A stretch of DNA of 64,000 nt from Procambarus clarkii. Its lineage: Eukaryota > Arthropoda > Malacostraca > Decapoda > Cambaridae. The notes under the pieces are model-generated. The model saw only the letters and a list, made by a program, of their open reading frames with translations, was not told the origin of the DNA and searched no databases. The translations under genes were made by a program, and so were the position numbers. How positions within the stretch are numbered: position 1 is the stretch's first letter; each line of letters starts with the position of its first letter. The stretch is taken from positions 34,438,689 through 34,502,688 of the forward strand of contig NC_091198.1 in assembly GCF_040958095.1 (NCBI RefSeq), written 5' to 3'. Below are positions 42,431 through 53,479 of this stretch, one piece after another.

Positions 42431-45212
42431 AGTAACAGAAACTTGAAGGAAATCTGGCAAGACGTAAATAAAATAAGGGGTAAAAAGCACAATTTTGTTG
42501 CACATCCAGACCCGCAAGGAATTGCAAATGGGCTCGTAAATAAATGGGCGGAAGCTGCCAAACTTAGTTCATTACCCGCTGTAACGAGAGAGTCATTAGA
42601 TTCTTGGAAAGATCTAAGAAAGGATTTTATACTTATAGCAGGTAACAGTGGTGATGTCACTTGCACAGGTATTACCAGAGAAGAACTAATAACGGCGATT
42701 AAAGTTGGGAAATCTACCGCCCCTGGGGAGGATGGAGTAACTTATGAAATACTTAATGAACTTGCCACTATGACGAAAAGCCCACTTTTAGACCTCTTTA
42801 ATATTAGTTATAAAGAGGGCAGTATTCCCAGTAAATGGAAAAAAGCTATGATCATCCCCATCCCTAAAGCCAATGGAGAGTATAGACCTGTGTCTTTAAC
42901 CTCGTGTTTTTGTAAAATGATGGAGAGGATCATTTTAAATAGACTTTTATATATAATAGGTGATCAGCTGTCTAGTAATTTGTTCGGGTTCCTCAAAGGA
43001 AAAAGTACCTCTGATTGTATTATTAAATGTCTAGCTAATGAAACTGATTATTATAGAATTTTCATTGATTTACAAGGAGCTTTTGATAAAGCCAACAAAG
43101 AGGTTATTTTATATGAATTAGCTAGTCTTGGTGTTAAAGGGAAATTATTGCGCTTGATAGGGGATTATCTTTACGAAAGGAAGGCTCAGGTGTGGTATCA
43201 AGGTTGTATGTCAGGTGTGAGGTCTTTTGAACTCGGCACACCTCAGGGAGGAGTGTTGAGTCCCACCCTGTTTAATGTACTAATGAATAAGATAGCATCT
43301 GAGAGATACTCAAATGGGGTAACTCCGATCATATATGCCGATGATATTTTGTTTCAGGGCAAAGATATTTCAAAGGTTCAAACAGTGTTGGACAATTTCG
43401 GAAACCTGTGTCACCATATGGGACTGGTGGTTAATGAAAACAAAACTAAGTTTGAATGTAGAAGTCGGAGCCCCATTGTTTTGAAAATAAACGATAAAAA
43501 TATAGAGAGAGTTAATATATATAAATATTTAGGCATATATGTTGGATATACCCATGAGAGTTTGGAAGCTGAGATGAACAGACTGTTGGGTCAATGTCGG
43601 AAGAGATTACAACCTCTGAAGGCTTTGGCATGCTGTGGAAAGGGAGTGGGAGTCCCTGTGCTACGAATGTTATACTTGAGTACTGTAAGATCTCTTATTG
43701 ATTATGCTGCACCTGTCATTTCTTGTTTTGGTAAAGGTAGGATGGGCAAGTTGGAGAAGGTACAAAATGAAGCAATGAGAATTATCTTAGGATGCCCAAG
43801 AAATGCTATGATTGAGATAATGAGGATGGAGTTGAATCTGCAGAGTATTGGGGATAGAATTTCAGAGATAAATGTAGCCTCTGCCATTAGATTAATGAGA
43901 GGTGGGGGAGCTAATGAATTAATCCTCTCGGTTCAAAAGGTGGGAAGTAGTGAACAGTGTATAATGAAGAAGAGAGTATATATGAATAAATTATGTTATA
44001 ATGTTATAAAGTATGATGTTATTACAGAGTGTATTGCTGTGCCCAAGAGAAAATTTACACCACCATGGGAGGATTGTAATGTAGATGTAGTAATTACTCC
44101 CTTGCATAAGAAAAAATGTATGTATGAAATAGGAGAGCTGAGGGCAACATATGATTGTATAATTAGAAAACTGCCTACGGAAAACACTCTACATGTATAT
44201 TGTGATGGGTCAGTAGCTAGGGATGGGAAGGCAGGATGTGGAGTCTTGATCAGGGAGTACACTGACATCGGCACTGTAGATACTGTTATTGGACGCCGCT
44301 TAACTGACAATGTCTCTGCAACGCAGGCTGAACTCCAAGGAGTATTAGCAGGATTACAGGAAGTAGTCAAATGTGGTAAAAATGCTTGCTTCTTTATTGA
44401 CAGCAGAGGAGCGTTAGAGTCTTTAAATAGCAGACGCCCAGTATATCAGAATATTGTGATAGAGTGTAGAGAGAATGTTAAGAGACTAGAAAAAACTGGG
44501 TATAAAGTAAGATTCATGTGGATCCCTTCACACATTCACAAGGGAGACATCTCCCGTCACGCAGGGTGCAGTCGCGCCTCCACAGATCTCCAGTATCATC
44601 TATTGATACTGGTGATGGCTCAAAAGGGCCACCACTTACGGGCTATTCATGCCCGTGCCACCTTTTGGGTGGCTTAATCTTTATCAATCAATCGATCATT
44701 CACATGTGGGAATACTGTTGAATGAGGTAGTTGATGACATAGCGAAGAGAGCCACTGAAAAAACTCTTGTTGATGTTGTATGTCAGTTAACCTTGAAACA
44801 AATAAAAACAAGACTCAAGGTGATTCAGGAGGGTGAAGAAATGATAAAGAGAATGGCAATGGTGGACAGTAGTAACACACTTAAGAATTATTCAATAATA
44901 AATACAAATTCGTCCTTCACTTATGGTAAAGGAAAGTCTACTTGGAAGGATTCAATTTACATGAGATTACGATTAGGATATAAATATATCTGGCAATACG
45001 GTGTTGATGTCAGTGAAAAAGATAAGGAGTGTAAATTATGTAGTATGCCGTACGCCCACACCTTAGAACATTATGTATTAGAGTGTCACCTTATTGAAAA
45101 CTATAGAAATAAGGAAATAAATAGTGTACCACATCAAATTGTTTGGATGTGTGATAATGGTATTATAGACAGTATACTTAGGAGCTACAAGAATTTTGCC
45201 CCAAGAATGTAA
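42431..45212 (+). pseudogene. I-like-1 ORF2 C-terminal part: RT, RNase H, zinc knuckle
   Basis: RT motifs are STAPGEDGVTYEIL, YRPVSLTSCFCKMMERI, IFIDLQGAFDKANKEV, LGTPQGGVLSPTLFNVLM and IIYADDILFQ (YADD at 43,334-43,345). RNase H has VYCDGSVARDG (about 44,198), TQAELQGV and FFIDSRGALES, and is then broken within MWIPSH by the 166-bp insert. After the insert VGILLNEVVDDIAKR and the knuckle CKLCSMPYAHTLEHYVLEC follow, to the stop at 45,210-45,212. Apart from the inserts the frame is clean. The open frame extends left to 42,362 into the inverted CR1 copy, which is accidental. Confidence 0.9.
44533..44698. mobile_element. Small non-autonomous element built of successive hairpins
   Basis: 166 bp, flanked by TTCACA (44,527-44,532 and 44,699-44,704); the uninterrupted RNase H copy at about 18,940-18,965 lacks it. 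It contains four clean stem-loops: GGGAGA/TCTCCC (44,542-44,555), CCAGTATCA/TGATACTGG (44,590-44,612), ACGGGC/GCCCGT (44,638-44,656) and GCCACC/GGTGGC (44,657-44,673). An (ATCA)n-like end follows. No protein and no clear tRNA boxes. Probably a SINE-like element; I do not know its family. Confidence 0.75.
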
Positions 45213-45452
45213 CAATTATATGCTGTACTTGCTGTATGCAATGTTAAATGGGATTCTTGTACTGTTATATGTCTATTTGTACTCACTGAATTTGTGCGCC
45301 CCTTGAGGGACTTGAAGTAGAGGGGGGTAGAAATAGCCTAAGCTACTCTATCCCTTTGAGATGTATTTATTGCTTATCTCAATAAACATACTTGAACTTG
45401 AACTTGGTATCAACATTACACGCCGCTCTGCGTTGATAGTTTTTACGAGGAC

Positions 45453-48400
45453 ATGGTCGAGAACATAGAGAAATTAGTACAGAGGGAAAATAACGGGGGC
45501 AGGGGAAGCAAGACGCACGGACCTAAGAAATTTAAATATTCCAATGATCAGCAAGCCAAGGGGTGTGAGAGAATGCTACGGAGTGCGCATAAAGAATGGT
45601 TAAAAAATGGAATGAGGGATGAAGAGAAAAATACAATGTTGGAAGTGGCTAGGGAATGCAGTCAGGTGAGGAAGGAGGCGCGGGACAGATACTGGCAAGA
45701 ATTTGCTCAGTCCATTGGTAATACTAAGAACCTTAAAGACATATGGAGAGCAGTAAACAAAATCAGGGGTTGTAAGACCAAATTCATTGCTCACTCAGAT
45801 CCAGGGAAAGTTGCTAATGAGTTAGTAGATAAACGGGCAAGTGCTGCTGGTATGGAGTCCTTACCTGCAGACACGAGAGTCACCATTGAGTCATGGGAAA
45901 ATATTAGAAATGGAGTAACTTTATGTGCCTTAAATACAAGATCTATAACATGCACTGAGATAACTCACGATGAGCTACTAGATGCTATAAAAAGTGGCAG
46001 CTCTACTGCTCCAGGAAAAGATGGAGTAACGTATGACATACTTAATTATTTAGCCGGTATGAAACCTAGTCCCTTACTTGATTTGTTTAATATGAGTTAT
46101 AGAGAGGGAAAGTTACCAAGAAAATGGAAAGAGGCTGTCATCATTCCTATCCCTAAGTCTAACGGAGGCTACAGACCTGTCTCCTTAATATCCTGCTTTT
46201 GTAAAATGATGGAAAGGATTTTGTTAAATAGGCTCCTCTACCTTGTAGGTGATAACATGTCCAGTAATCTCTTTGGTTTTATCAAAGGCAAAAGTACTGC
46301 GGATTGTCTCTTAAAGTGTTTGTCTAATGTGGATGACAATTGTAGAGTTTTTGTTGATCTACAAGGAGCATTTGATAAAGCCAATGGGGAAGTAATCTTA
46401 TACGAATTAGCCAATCTGGGAATAACAGGGAGATTGCTACACTGGATAAGGGATTATCTACAAGGCAGAAAAGGTCAGGTGTATTACCAGGGATACATGT
46501 CTGAGGAACGGAGGTTTCAGTTAGGTACCCCACAAGGGGGAGTATTAAGTCCCACCTTATTCAATGTATTAATGAACAGATTAGCATCAGAGATGTATCC
46601 TCCAGGGGTCACGACGATCATATATGCTGATGACATTCTTATACAAGGCACTTCTGGGAACAAAATTCAAACTGCTCTTAACATACTTGGTACAACCTGT
46701 CACAAGTTAGGCTTAGTTATAAATGCAGATAAAACCAAATACGAGTATAGGAAACGAAGAAGTATAACACTTACTCTAAATGGTGTGGAACTGAGCCGTG
46801 TTCAGAAGTACAAGTATCTGGGCATGTATGTTGGATACACATGTGAGAGTAAAAATGCTGAAATAAATCATATCAGCACCTTATGTAAAGCCCGTCTGCA
46901 TCCTCTGAAAGCACTGGCTCTTTCTGGTAAAGGTGTTGGGGTACCTATCTTGCGGATGTTATACATAAGTACTGTTCGGTCCCTGATAGACTACGCAGCA
47001 CCCGTATTGTCTTACACAGGCCAAGGCAGAATTAAAAAACTAGAGCTGATACAGAACGAGGCTATGAGGATTATTCTTGGATGTCAAAGAAATGCAATGA
47101 TTGAAATAATGAGAATGGAATTAAATTTACAGAGTGTGTGTGATAGAGTCCGTGACATTAACACTAGAGTATCTATTCGTTTCATGCGGAGAAAAGGAGG
47201 GGATAAGCTGTTTGAGGGCGTTCAGACCTGCTTGAGTGACGTACACACTTCCAGGAAACTGAGGGAGACACGCTACACGAGGGGATTAGCTCATGACCTA
47301 CAATACAATACAATACAATACAATTTTATTTAGGTAAGGTACATACATACAATAAATATTTACAAGGATTGTTTGACTTATAGGTAGAGCTAGTACATAC
47401 AATGCCTAAAGCCACTATTACGCAAAGCGTTTCGGGCATGATAAACTTAAATGACAAGCTTAATACTAATTGAGCATAATGAGTAGAATGAAAACAAGAA
47501 ATGAAAACATAGATGAAAAAGCAGCACAAATACAATTATGTCGACAAACAGCGCTCTTTAAAGAAAAAATACAGACATTGGTTGACAATAGAAGGGTAAG
47601 GTAGGTTACAGGGAATTTATTAGGTATAGCTTCGCTTTTAACTTAAACTGGTTGAGAGAGGTACAGTCTTTAACATGGTTGGGAAGGTCATTCCACATTC
47701 TGGGCCCCTTGATTTGTAGAGCATTTCTAGTTTGATTAAGTCGTACTCTAGGAATATCAAAACTGTATTTATTTCTGGTGTGATGCTCATGGGTTCTGAT
47801 ACAACCTTCTATGAAGCTTTTGAGATCAGGATTGGCATTATAGTTTAGCGTTTTATATATGTATAATACACATGAGAGAATGTGCAGTGACTTAATGTCT
47901 AACATATTCAGAGATTTAAGTAGGGGTACCGAGTGATGTCTGGGGCCAGAATTGGATATTGTCCTAATAGCAGCTTTGTGTTGAGTAATTAGAGGACGTA
48001 AGTGATTTTGGGTAGTAGAGCCCCAAGCACAAATACCATAGTTGAGATATGGATAGATAAGGGAGTAATAGAGAGTCACCAGGGCAGGGCGTGGTACATA
48101 ATATCTGATCTTAGAAAGAATGCCCACAGTTTTTGAAACTTGAAACTTTTGAAACTTTTGACCTCAGGGAATACGACGTACTTGACTGCTGTAAACCCTC
48201 TCGACAGTGTAATATGTCTGCTCCCTGGAAAGTACAGAAAATAGACGTCGAAATTGTACCCCTCAAGGTGAAAAAGATTCATCATGAACCGGGACAATTA
48301 CGGTGTTTGTATGGAAGCATGATATCTCGGTTACCAAGAGGCAACAGTTTACATGTATATTGCGACGGGTCGGTGGCGGAGGATGGCAGGGCCGGGTGTG

Positions 48401-49200
48401 GTGTCCTAATAAGGGAATATACGGAGTTTGGGACTGTGGACAGGATAATTGAACTCCGGCTTAGTAATTATATATCATCCACACAAGCTGAACTGCAGGC
48501 CATTCTGGCGTGTTTGGAGGAAGTACGTCATGACGACAAAAATGTTTTTGTATTTGTCGATAGCCGAGGAGCACTGGAGTCCTTAAACAGTCGAAACCCA
48601 GTCTTCATGTCTATAGTTGAGGACTGTAAGAGAAGAATAACTGAGATACAGCTGAAAGGTTATAGTGTGAAATTCATGTGGATTCCATCTCATGTTGGAA
48701 TAGTGCTCAACGAGGTGGCGGATGACTTGGCCAAACGTGCCACATCAAAACCACAAGTTGACATTGAATGTGAATTCACAATGAGACAAATAAGAAGCAA
48801 AATCAGAAATATTCAGGCACAGGCGGGAGTGGAGAGGAGAGAGATAATGTATGAGAGTAGTCAAACCATGCAACACTACATGTATGTGAGTCAAAACACC
48901 CATTTCACTTATGGTAAAAGGAGAAATGCTTGGAGTGACTCTGTGTACATGCGGCTCAGGCTTGGGTACAAATATTACTGGGAATATGGGATAGATGTTC
49001 ATGATAATGACACGAAGTGTAAACTATGTGGTATGTTAAGGTCTCACACCCTGGCCCATTATGTTCTTGATTGTCCGTTGATTAATGTATATAGAAACAC
49101 TGAGATAAGGACTGTTCCTGAACAAATAGCCTGGATGTGTCACAACGGAAAGGTTGATGATATTCTTGAGAGATATAAGAATTTTGCACCAAGATTGTAA
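45453..49200 (+). pseudogene. I-like-1 (second copy) ORF2: RT, RNase H, zinc knuckle, split
   Basis: First frame 45,453-47,299: linker (RYWQEFAQSIGNTKNLKDIW), STAPGKDGVTYDIL, VFVDLQGAFDKANGEV, LGTPQGGVLSPTLFNVLM, IIYADDILIQ and a thumb region with IRSLIDYAAPVLS-like sequence. Second frame about 48,165-49,200: VYCDGSVAEDGRAGCGVLI, TQAELQAIL, VFVDSRGALES, FMWIPSHVGIVLNEVADDLAKR, then CKLCGMLRSHTLAHYVLDC. The only obvious break is the 3A insertion, so this copy was intact until then. Confidence 0.9.
47300..48158 (-). mobile_element. 3A LINE 3' end inserted in I-like-1
   Basis: (ATACA)n tail at the left, then 3' UTR and C-terminal domain (frame 48,127-47,606). TGACCT lies on both sides (47,294-47,299 and 48,159-48,164). 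The 5' junction at 48,138-48,158 contains repeated 'gaaactt(tt)' units not present in the intact element, suggesting slippage during joining. Nearly identical to 12,430-13,270. Confidence 0.88.
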
Positions 49201-49209
49201 TATTTTGTT

Positions 49210-49253
49210 GAATTATCTGCAAATTGTCTATACAGACAATTTGCAGATAATTC
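49210..49253. repeat. Perfect 20-bp hairpin in the I-like-1 3' UTR
   Basis: Arm GAATTATCTGCAAATTGTCT (49,210-49,229), loop ATAC, then its exact reverse complement to 49,253. Further partial copies follow to 49,320. The sister 3' UTR at 20,218-20,270 has only one short version, so the hairpin arose locally by inverted duplication. Confidence 0.88.
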
Positions 49254-49336
49254 TTATCTGCAAATTGTCTGTCAATTTGCAGACAAATTATCTGTCTTGC
49301 AAATTGTCTATACAGTATACCTAGGTCATTAAAGTA

Positions 49337-49466
49337 TTTTATTTATTTATTTATTTATTTATGCATATACAAGAATGTACATAAGGAATGTGAGGATACA
49401 ATTATGGTAATTACAGTCTTGTAAAGCCACTAGCACGCGCAGCGTTTCGGGCAGGTCCTTAATCTA
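49337..49466 (-). repeat. 3B LINE 3' tail insertion
   Basis: (TTTA)n, then 'tgtaaagccactagcacgcg', 'cagcgtttcgggcaggtcc'. GTATT lies on both sides. Inserted in the I-like-1 3' UTR. Confidence 0.75.
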
Positions 49467-49680
49467 AGATCGTATTTGTGTGTACGTCTGATACCATACT
49501 ACTTGTGAAGGAGGAAATGTATATGTTTACCTCTCAGAATGTTTGGTAATATGTTTATTTGTGATGTGTGTCTATGTATATATTAACACGTTGTACTGAA
49601 TGGGGTGAGAATAGCTTGAGCTACCTCATCCCTTTGTGTGTATTTTACCTCAATAAACTTATTTCAATTTCAATTTCAAT

Positions 49681-50340
49681 GTGTAGATAAACATTCTGGA
49701 TAATTCTTACAACAAACCTAGTTTGTTACACCCCTATGGATACCGCCTAGGGGCAAGAAAACCACCGAATGCCTGGCCACGTGGGGGCGACGCCTGCAGA
49801 TGGGGTGACGCCAGCCTACGTACGTGAAGGAGCCTCACACGTGCACGCCCGGGCGCGGCACGAAAGGCGGAAAACCGCGCCCAAAAACCCGCAAGACTAG
49901 CGCCCAAGAAGAGGGCAAATAGACCTGGGAAGGAAGCTAGCTAGGGCGGCGCAACACGCACCACAAGGAACACGACGCTGTTCACACGCCTGACATTGGG
50001 AACATCGCTAACTAAAACGTGGTGGGGAAAACATGGATACGACTGTACCTTAGGATTTGTTGAGATGGGCAGGCCACAGCTGGCGGGTCGCACTGAGACG
50101 TTGATGGGCCCACGACGACAATGTCGAACAGGGTGAGGTCTGGGACCGAGGCAGCTGGCGTAAGATCCATTAGGTTTGAGAACACAGTTAAACAGACTAA
50201 ACAGAAGGTACCGTCGGCTGGTCCACGCAGTGCATATGTGCATTTCGTTGCGAAGTAGGCCGTGGCTACAGCATAAGTGGGGGAGGGGACTCTCCTTCCA
50301 GTCCCTTAAATACACCACCCATACTGCGCGTGCCATTCCA
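49681..50340. other. GC-richer stretch of unknown nature
   Basis: Non-AT-rich block with 'ccgcctaggggcaag' and 'acgcccgggcgcgg'. No reading frame with recognisable domains and no family match by eye. It could be part of an uncharacterised repeat or a host regulatory region. Confidence 0.3.
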
Positions 50341-50510
50341 GAGACGGCACTGTTCCTGTGCCAGGTAAGTTCACTACGGGCTCACCATAGCCCGTGCAAC
50401 TTGCCCCGCTACTGTGCCAGGTAAGTGATCAGCTCACCATAGCCCGGGCTACTTGGAACTCGTTCCGAGTAGCTGAATCTATAACAACACAACACAACTG
50501 CGCGCGCAGC
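50341..50510. repeat. Short duplicated hairpin-bearing repeat
   Basis: 'tgtgccaggtaagt' and 'ctcaccatagcccg' occur twice (about 50,357-50,397 and 50,413-50,447). The first includes ACGGGCTCACCATAGCCCGT, and 'ctacttggaactcgttccgagtag' (50,450-50,473) is a further hairpin. Probably the end of a dispersed repeat; family unknown. Confidence 0.55.
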
Positions 50511-50565
50511 GTCAATGTCTTTTCTCCTCTTTCAGAAATTCCCCCGCTTTCGGGGAAAGCGGTGC

Positions 50566-50724
50566 CCATATTTGATATCCCCAGAGTCAAACTAAATCTG
50601 TGTAAACACTCTATGCAAATAAAAGGACCATTTATGAATCTCACCCCTAACGAATTGAAAAGCTGTCTACCCTTTGCCTTATTCACAAATAAAACCAAAT
50701 AGTATCTAATTTCATCTTCATAGG
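50566..50724 (+). repeat. 3B LINE C-terminal coding fragment
   Basis: Reads VPIFDIPRVKLNLCKHSMQI, then IKGPFMNLTPNELKSCLPF, equivalent to 3B coding at 10,722-10,790. It is joined directly to I-like-2 at 50,725. Confidence 0.7.
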
Positions 50725-52574
50725 AGTGTAACAAGAGACTTTGAACTAGGTACCCCGCAGGGTGGTGTCCTCAGTCCTACCTTATTTAATATCTTAATAA
50801 ACACGCTGTTAAACTCTATACCGAGCAAACCCAACGTCCACATCATTAGTTATGCTGATGATATAATGATACACACCACTGTGTATGCTAACACGCAGAA
50901 CACTCTTAACTCTGTATTAGACTCATGTCAGGACCTAAGTTTAATTAACTCAGCAGAGAAAACAAAGATACTAAATCGGCGCCCACCCAGGCAGGGAGGA
51001 GCTGTTGGCAAGATGCAACTGTCTAATGGCTCCCAGCTTGACTATGTAAACAGATTCAAATACCTTGGCCTTGAGGTGCCACTGTATGGTCCTGTTGTAT
51101 TCAGACTCTGTCGTCAGTATAAAGAGAGGCTCCGAGCTCTCGAGGCTGTTGCAGGTTATCACTCAGGCTATGGTGCCAATGTCAGATTTGCCAAAATGAT
51201 GTCCCTTGCATACATCAGATCTTTAGTGGATTATGCTGCACCTCTGCTTGTTTTGATGCCTGAAAGAAAACTTGGAGGGCTTGAAAAATTGCAGAACGAA
51301 GCCTTGAGGATAATCCTTGGGTGCCCTCGTACCACAAAGATACTTAATATGAGAAAGGAACTTAATATTCTGAGCGTTGTTGATCGTGTTACTGAAATTA
51401 ACTGTCAAATTGGTATAAAAATGCTTAGGCTAACTCATCCTAATCCTTGCACAGAAGCCCTCCAGAATTTCTTTATTGAAGATCAGCATTGTTCTAAATG
51501 GATAACAAAAACTGGAACTCAACTCAGAATGTATCAGGTTCATGATTTGTACCAAGAGAAACAACAACGGCACTTTCCTGCATCGTGGGAGGTTACACCC
51601 TTTCCAGTTTTAATTGCTCCCTTTCCACCCAAGAAGCAAATTAGAGATCAGCCCAAGCTTCGTCTTGAGGCAAAACTCAACGCCTTAAGCCATATTGATG
51701 CTCTGTCCACAGAGCATTCTCTCTCTCAAATCATATACACTGATGGTTCCCTACACCGCACCACGGGTGCAGCTGGAAGTGCAGTTGTCCTGACAATGGG
51801 CGATGGCTTGTACTTTGAGTGGGGGAGTCCGTATAAACAATTGGGCCTCTACCCTTCAGACCGAACTATTTGCCTTGATCCTTGCACTGAAATGTGTACA
51901 AGTCTCCAAACTTGATACATTAATTGTAAGTGACTCCTTATAAATCCTTAAATGCTCTCAACTCTTTAAGACATAACTGTAACATGCTTGTGTTCGAAGC
52001 TAGACACAAATACAACAAAATTATTAAGGATGGTAACAGAGTCCATTTCATGTGGTCTCCATCTCATGTTGGCCTCCGAATGCATGACAGAGCTGATAAG
52101 TTAGCCAAAGAATCTGCCTTTAAAGGAGCCGTTGAGTGTAACCTTGGATTGTCAATGAGCAATCTGAGAGCAGCAGTACACCGAGAACTTCAACAAGTCT
52201 TGTAGATCTGAGACAAAGTGAAATTGACACCAGTAATTCCATCTATCATCATACTCATGCAAGAGGAGCCACACACCTATGGATCATCCAATAAAATCAG
52301 CAGACTTCTAGATGTTACTACTGCTCGGCTTAGACTCGGTTACAAGTATCTCTGGGAATTCTCATTATCTGCCGATGTAGACCTGACCAAATGTAAACTG
52401 TGTCAACAAAATTATTCGCACACCCTCCGTCACTATGTGATGGAGTGCGAAAAGATATGTGAATTTAGAGGCAATTCTATAACGAATGTTCCAGCGATGT
52501 GTAAATATTTCATTCAAAATGATCTGCTACCAGGAATTTTAGCCAAATATCCCCAGTTTGCTAACTGTAGGTAG
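50725..52574 (+). pseudogene. I-like-2 ORF2: RT palm to zinc knuckle, frameshifted
   Basis: LGTPQGGVLSPTLFNILIN, then YADD (50,851-50,862), thumb (LAYIRSLVDYAAPLL, NEALRIILGCPRT), RNase H start (IIYTDGSLHRTTGAAGSAVV, about 51,732), then frameshifts near 51,915 and 52,205. Beyond them come FMWSPSHVGLRMHDRADKLA and the knuckle CKLCQQNYSHTLRHYVMEC, ending at 52,574. Confidence 0.85.
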
Positions 52575-52895
52575 TAACTAAGTGATTGTAACCTATCCAC
52601 CGCTGCCCACTGGATGGGGGGCGGTGTGCAGGACAAACATATAAATTTTGACACTAGCTCTCCACATATGTCAGTTGCTTAATTTAGAACCTGTACTTGA
52701 GGTCGATCTCGAACCCATTGTTGATGTGACGACTTATATTGAATTTTGTAACTAGCTCATCAAGATTGTAACTTGCTTAGCTAAATGAATTGTGGGGTTC
52801 AGTCCCTGAGCCCGTTATGTGTCTCTGTAACCCTTTCCACTACCGCCCACAAGATGGGTATGGGGTTCATAATAAATGAACTAAACTAACTAAAC
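50725..52895 (+). mobile_element. I-like-2 non-LTR element, 5'-truncated
   Basis: Begins inside RT (VTRDFELGTPQGG) and ends with an AACTAAACTAA tail near 52,895. The 3' UTR contains 'gcccactggatggggggcgg' and 'ctaccgcccacaagatggg'. It is the plus-strand relative of the minus pieces at 11,669-12,250 and 17,816-18,045. Confidence 0.85.
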
Positions 52896-52898
52896 TAA

Positions 52899-53030
52899 GC
52901 CCGAAACGCTATGCTAGTGGCTTTACAAGAATGTAAAAAATCAATGCTATGTACTCTCATAAACCCAATGTACCTACTTGTATATATATATAAATAATGA
53001 AATAAATAAATAAATTTTGAAATTTTAATT
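52899..53030 (+). repeat. 3B LINE 3' UTR and tail
   Basis: 'gcccgaaacgctatgctag', 'ggctttacaagaatgtaa', then (TA)n and (AAATA)n. The I-like-2 tail abuts it. Confidence 0.7.
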
Positions 53031-53049
53031 TAAGTGAAGTTCCCGCCTC

Positions 53050-53381
53050 GAGTTGAGTCAGCCAATGAGAATGTGCTGGCTTGTCTTGGCTGTGATTGGC
53101 GGGCGTCGCGCTTCGTTATGTTATATCTACAAAATCCCTAATAAGGTGTATCAGTGAATAATGCAATAAGTATATATATATTTTTTAAATATTTAAAAGT
53201 CATTATATTTTTTTAGATTTTTGTACTTAGGTAGTAAGGTCAGTAGTTGTGAAACTCGCGGAAAATCTCTTCAATATTTCAGAGGTTTGTTTCCAACGTC
53301 CGCTCTCTTACTGTTATTTGGAGAAGGACGATTGTTTTGTTATTGAACAAACACTGGCATCTCCAAGTACTCTGTGTAAGT
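53050..53381 (+). promoter_or_regulatory. Possible promoter and non-coding first exon
   Basis: CCAAT at 53,062-53,066 and an inverted copy (ATTGG, in TGTGATTGGCGGGC) at 53,095-53,099 lie in a GC-richer island, followed about 280 bp later by a strong donor-like GTAAGT (53,376-53,381). This is the only stretch outside ECHS1 that looks like a host promoter rather than a repeat. No coding sequence is identified, so the call is tentative. Confidence 0.25.
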
Positions 53382-53479
53382 ATTGGTGCACACTTGGGTG
53401 TAATTATTAACTTGTCAATGTCTGGGAGGCGAGGGAAAAAGTGTAGGTTGTATTAGTAAGGTAGAGGAGTGTGGTGAAG

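Larger units (their letters stand above)
42431..45405 (+). mobile_element. I-like-1 element, 3' portion
   Basis: Resumes the element broken at 32,759 (endonuclease-RT linker: NLKEIWQDVNKIRGKK). It ends with a 3' UTR (45,213-45,385: 'gtgcgccccttgagggac') and a (TTGAAC)n tail to about 45,405. A hairpin-rich element at 44,533-44,698 splits RNase H. A second I-like-1 starts immediately after the tail. Confidence 0.88.
45406..49680 (+). mobile_element. I-like-1 element, second copy, 5'-truncated
   Basis: Begins in the endonuclease-RT linker right after the previous element's tail and ends in (TTTCAA)n near 49,680. Inserts are a 3A copy (47,300-48,158) and a 3B tail (49,337-49,466). Its protein differs from that of the upstream element by many substitutions, so they are subfamilies. 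The 3' part matches the 19,628-20,482 copy closely. Confidence 0.88.

Noticed and set aside
49725-50734. A 1-kb element with TGTTACAC...GTGTAACA inverted ends
   Set aside because: The right-hand 'gagtgtaaca' is coding sequence of the I-like-2 element (before GTPQGG), no target duplication is present, and a 3B fragment fills the right part. The match looks coincidental.
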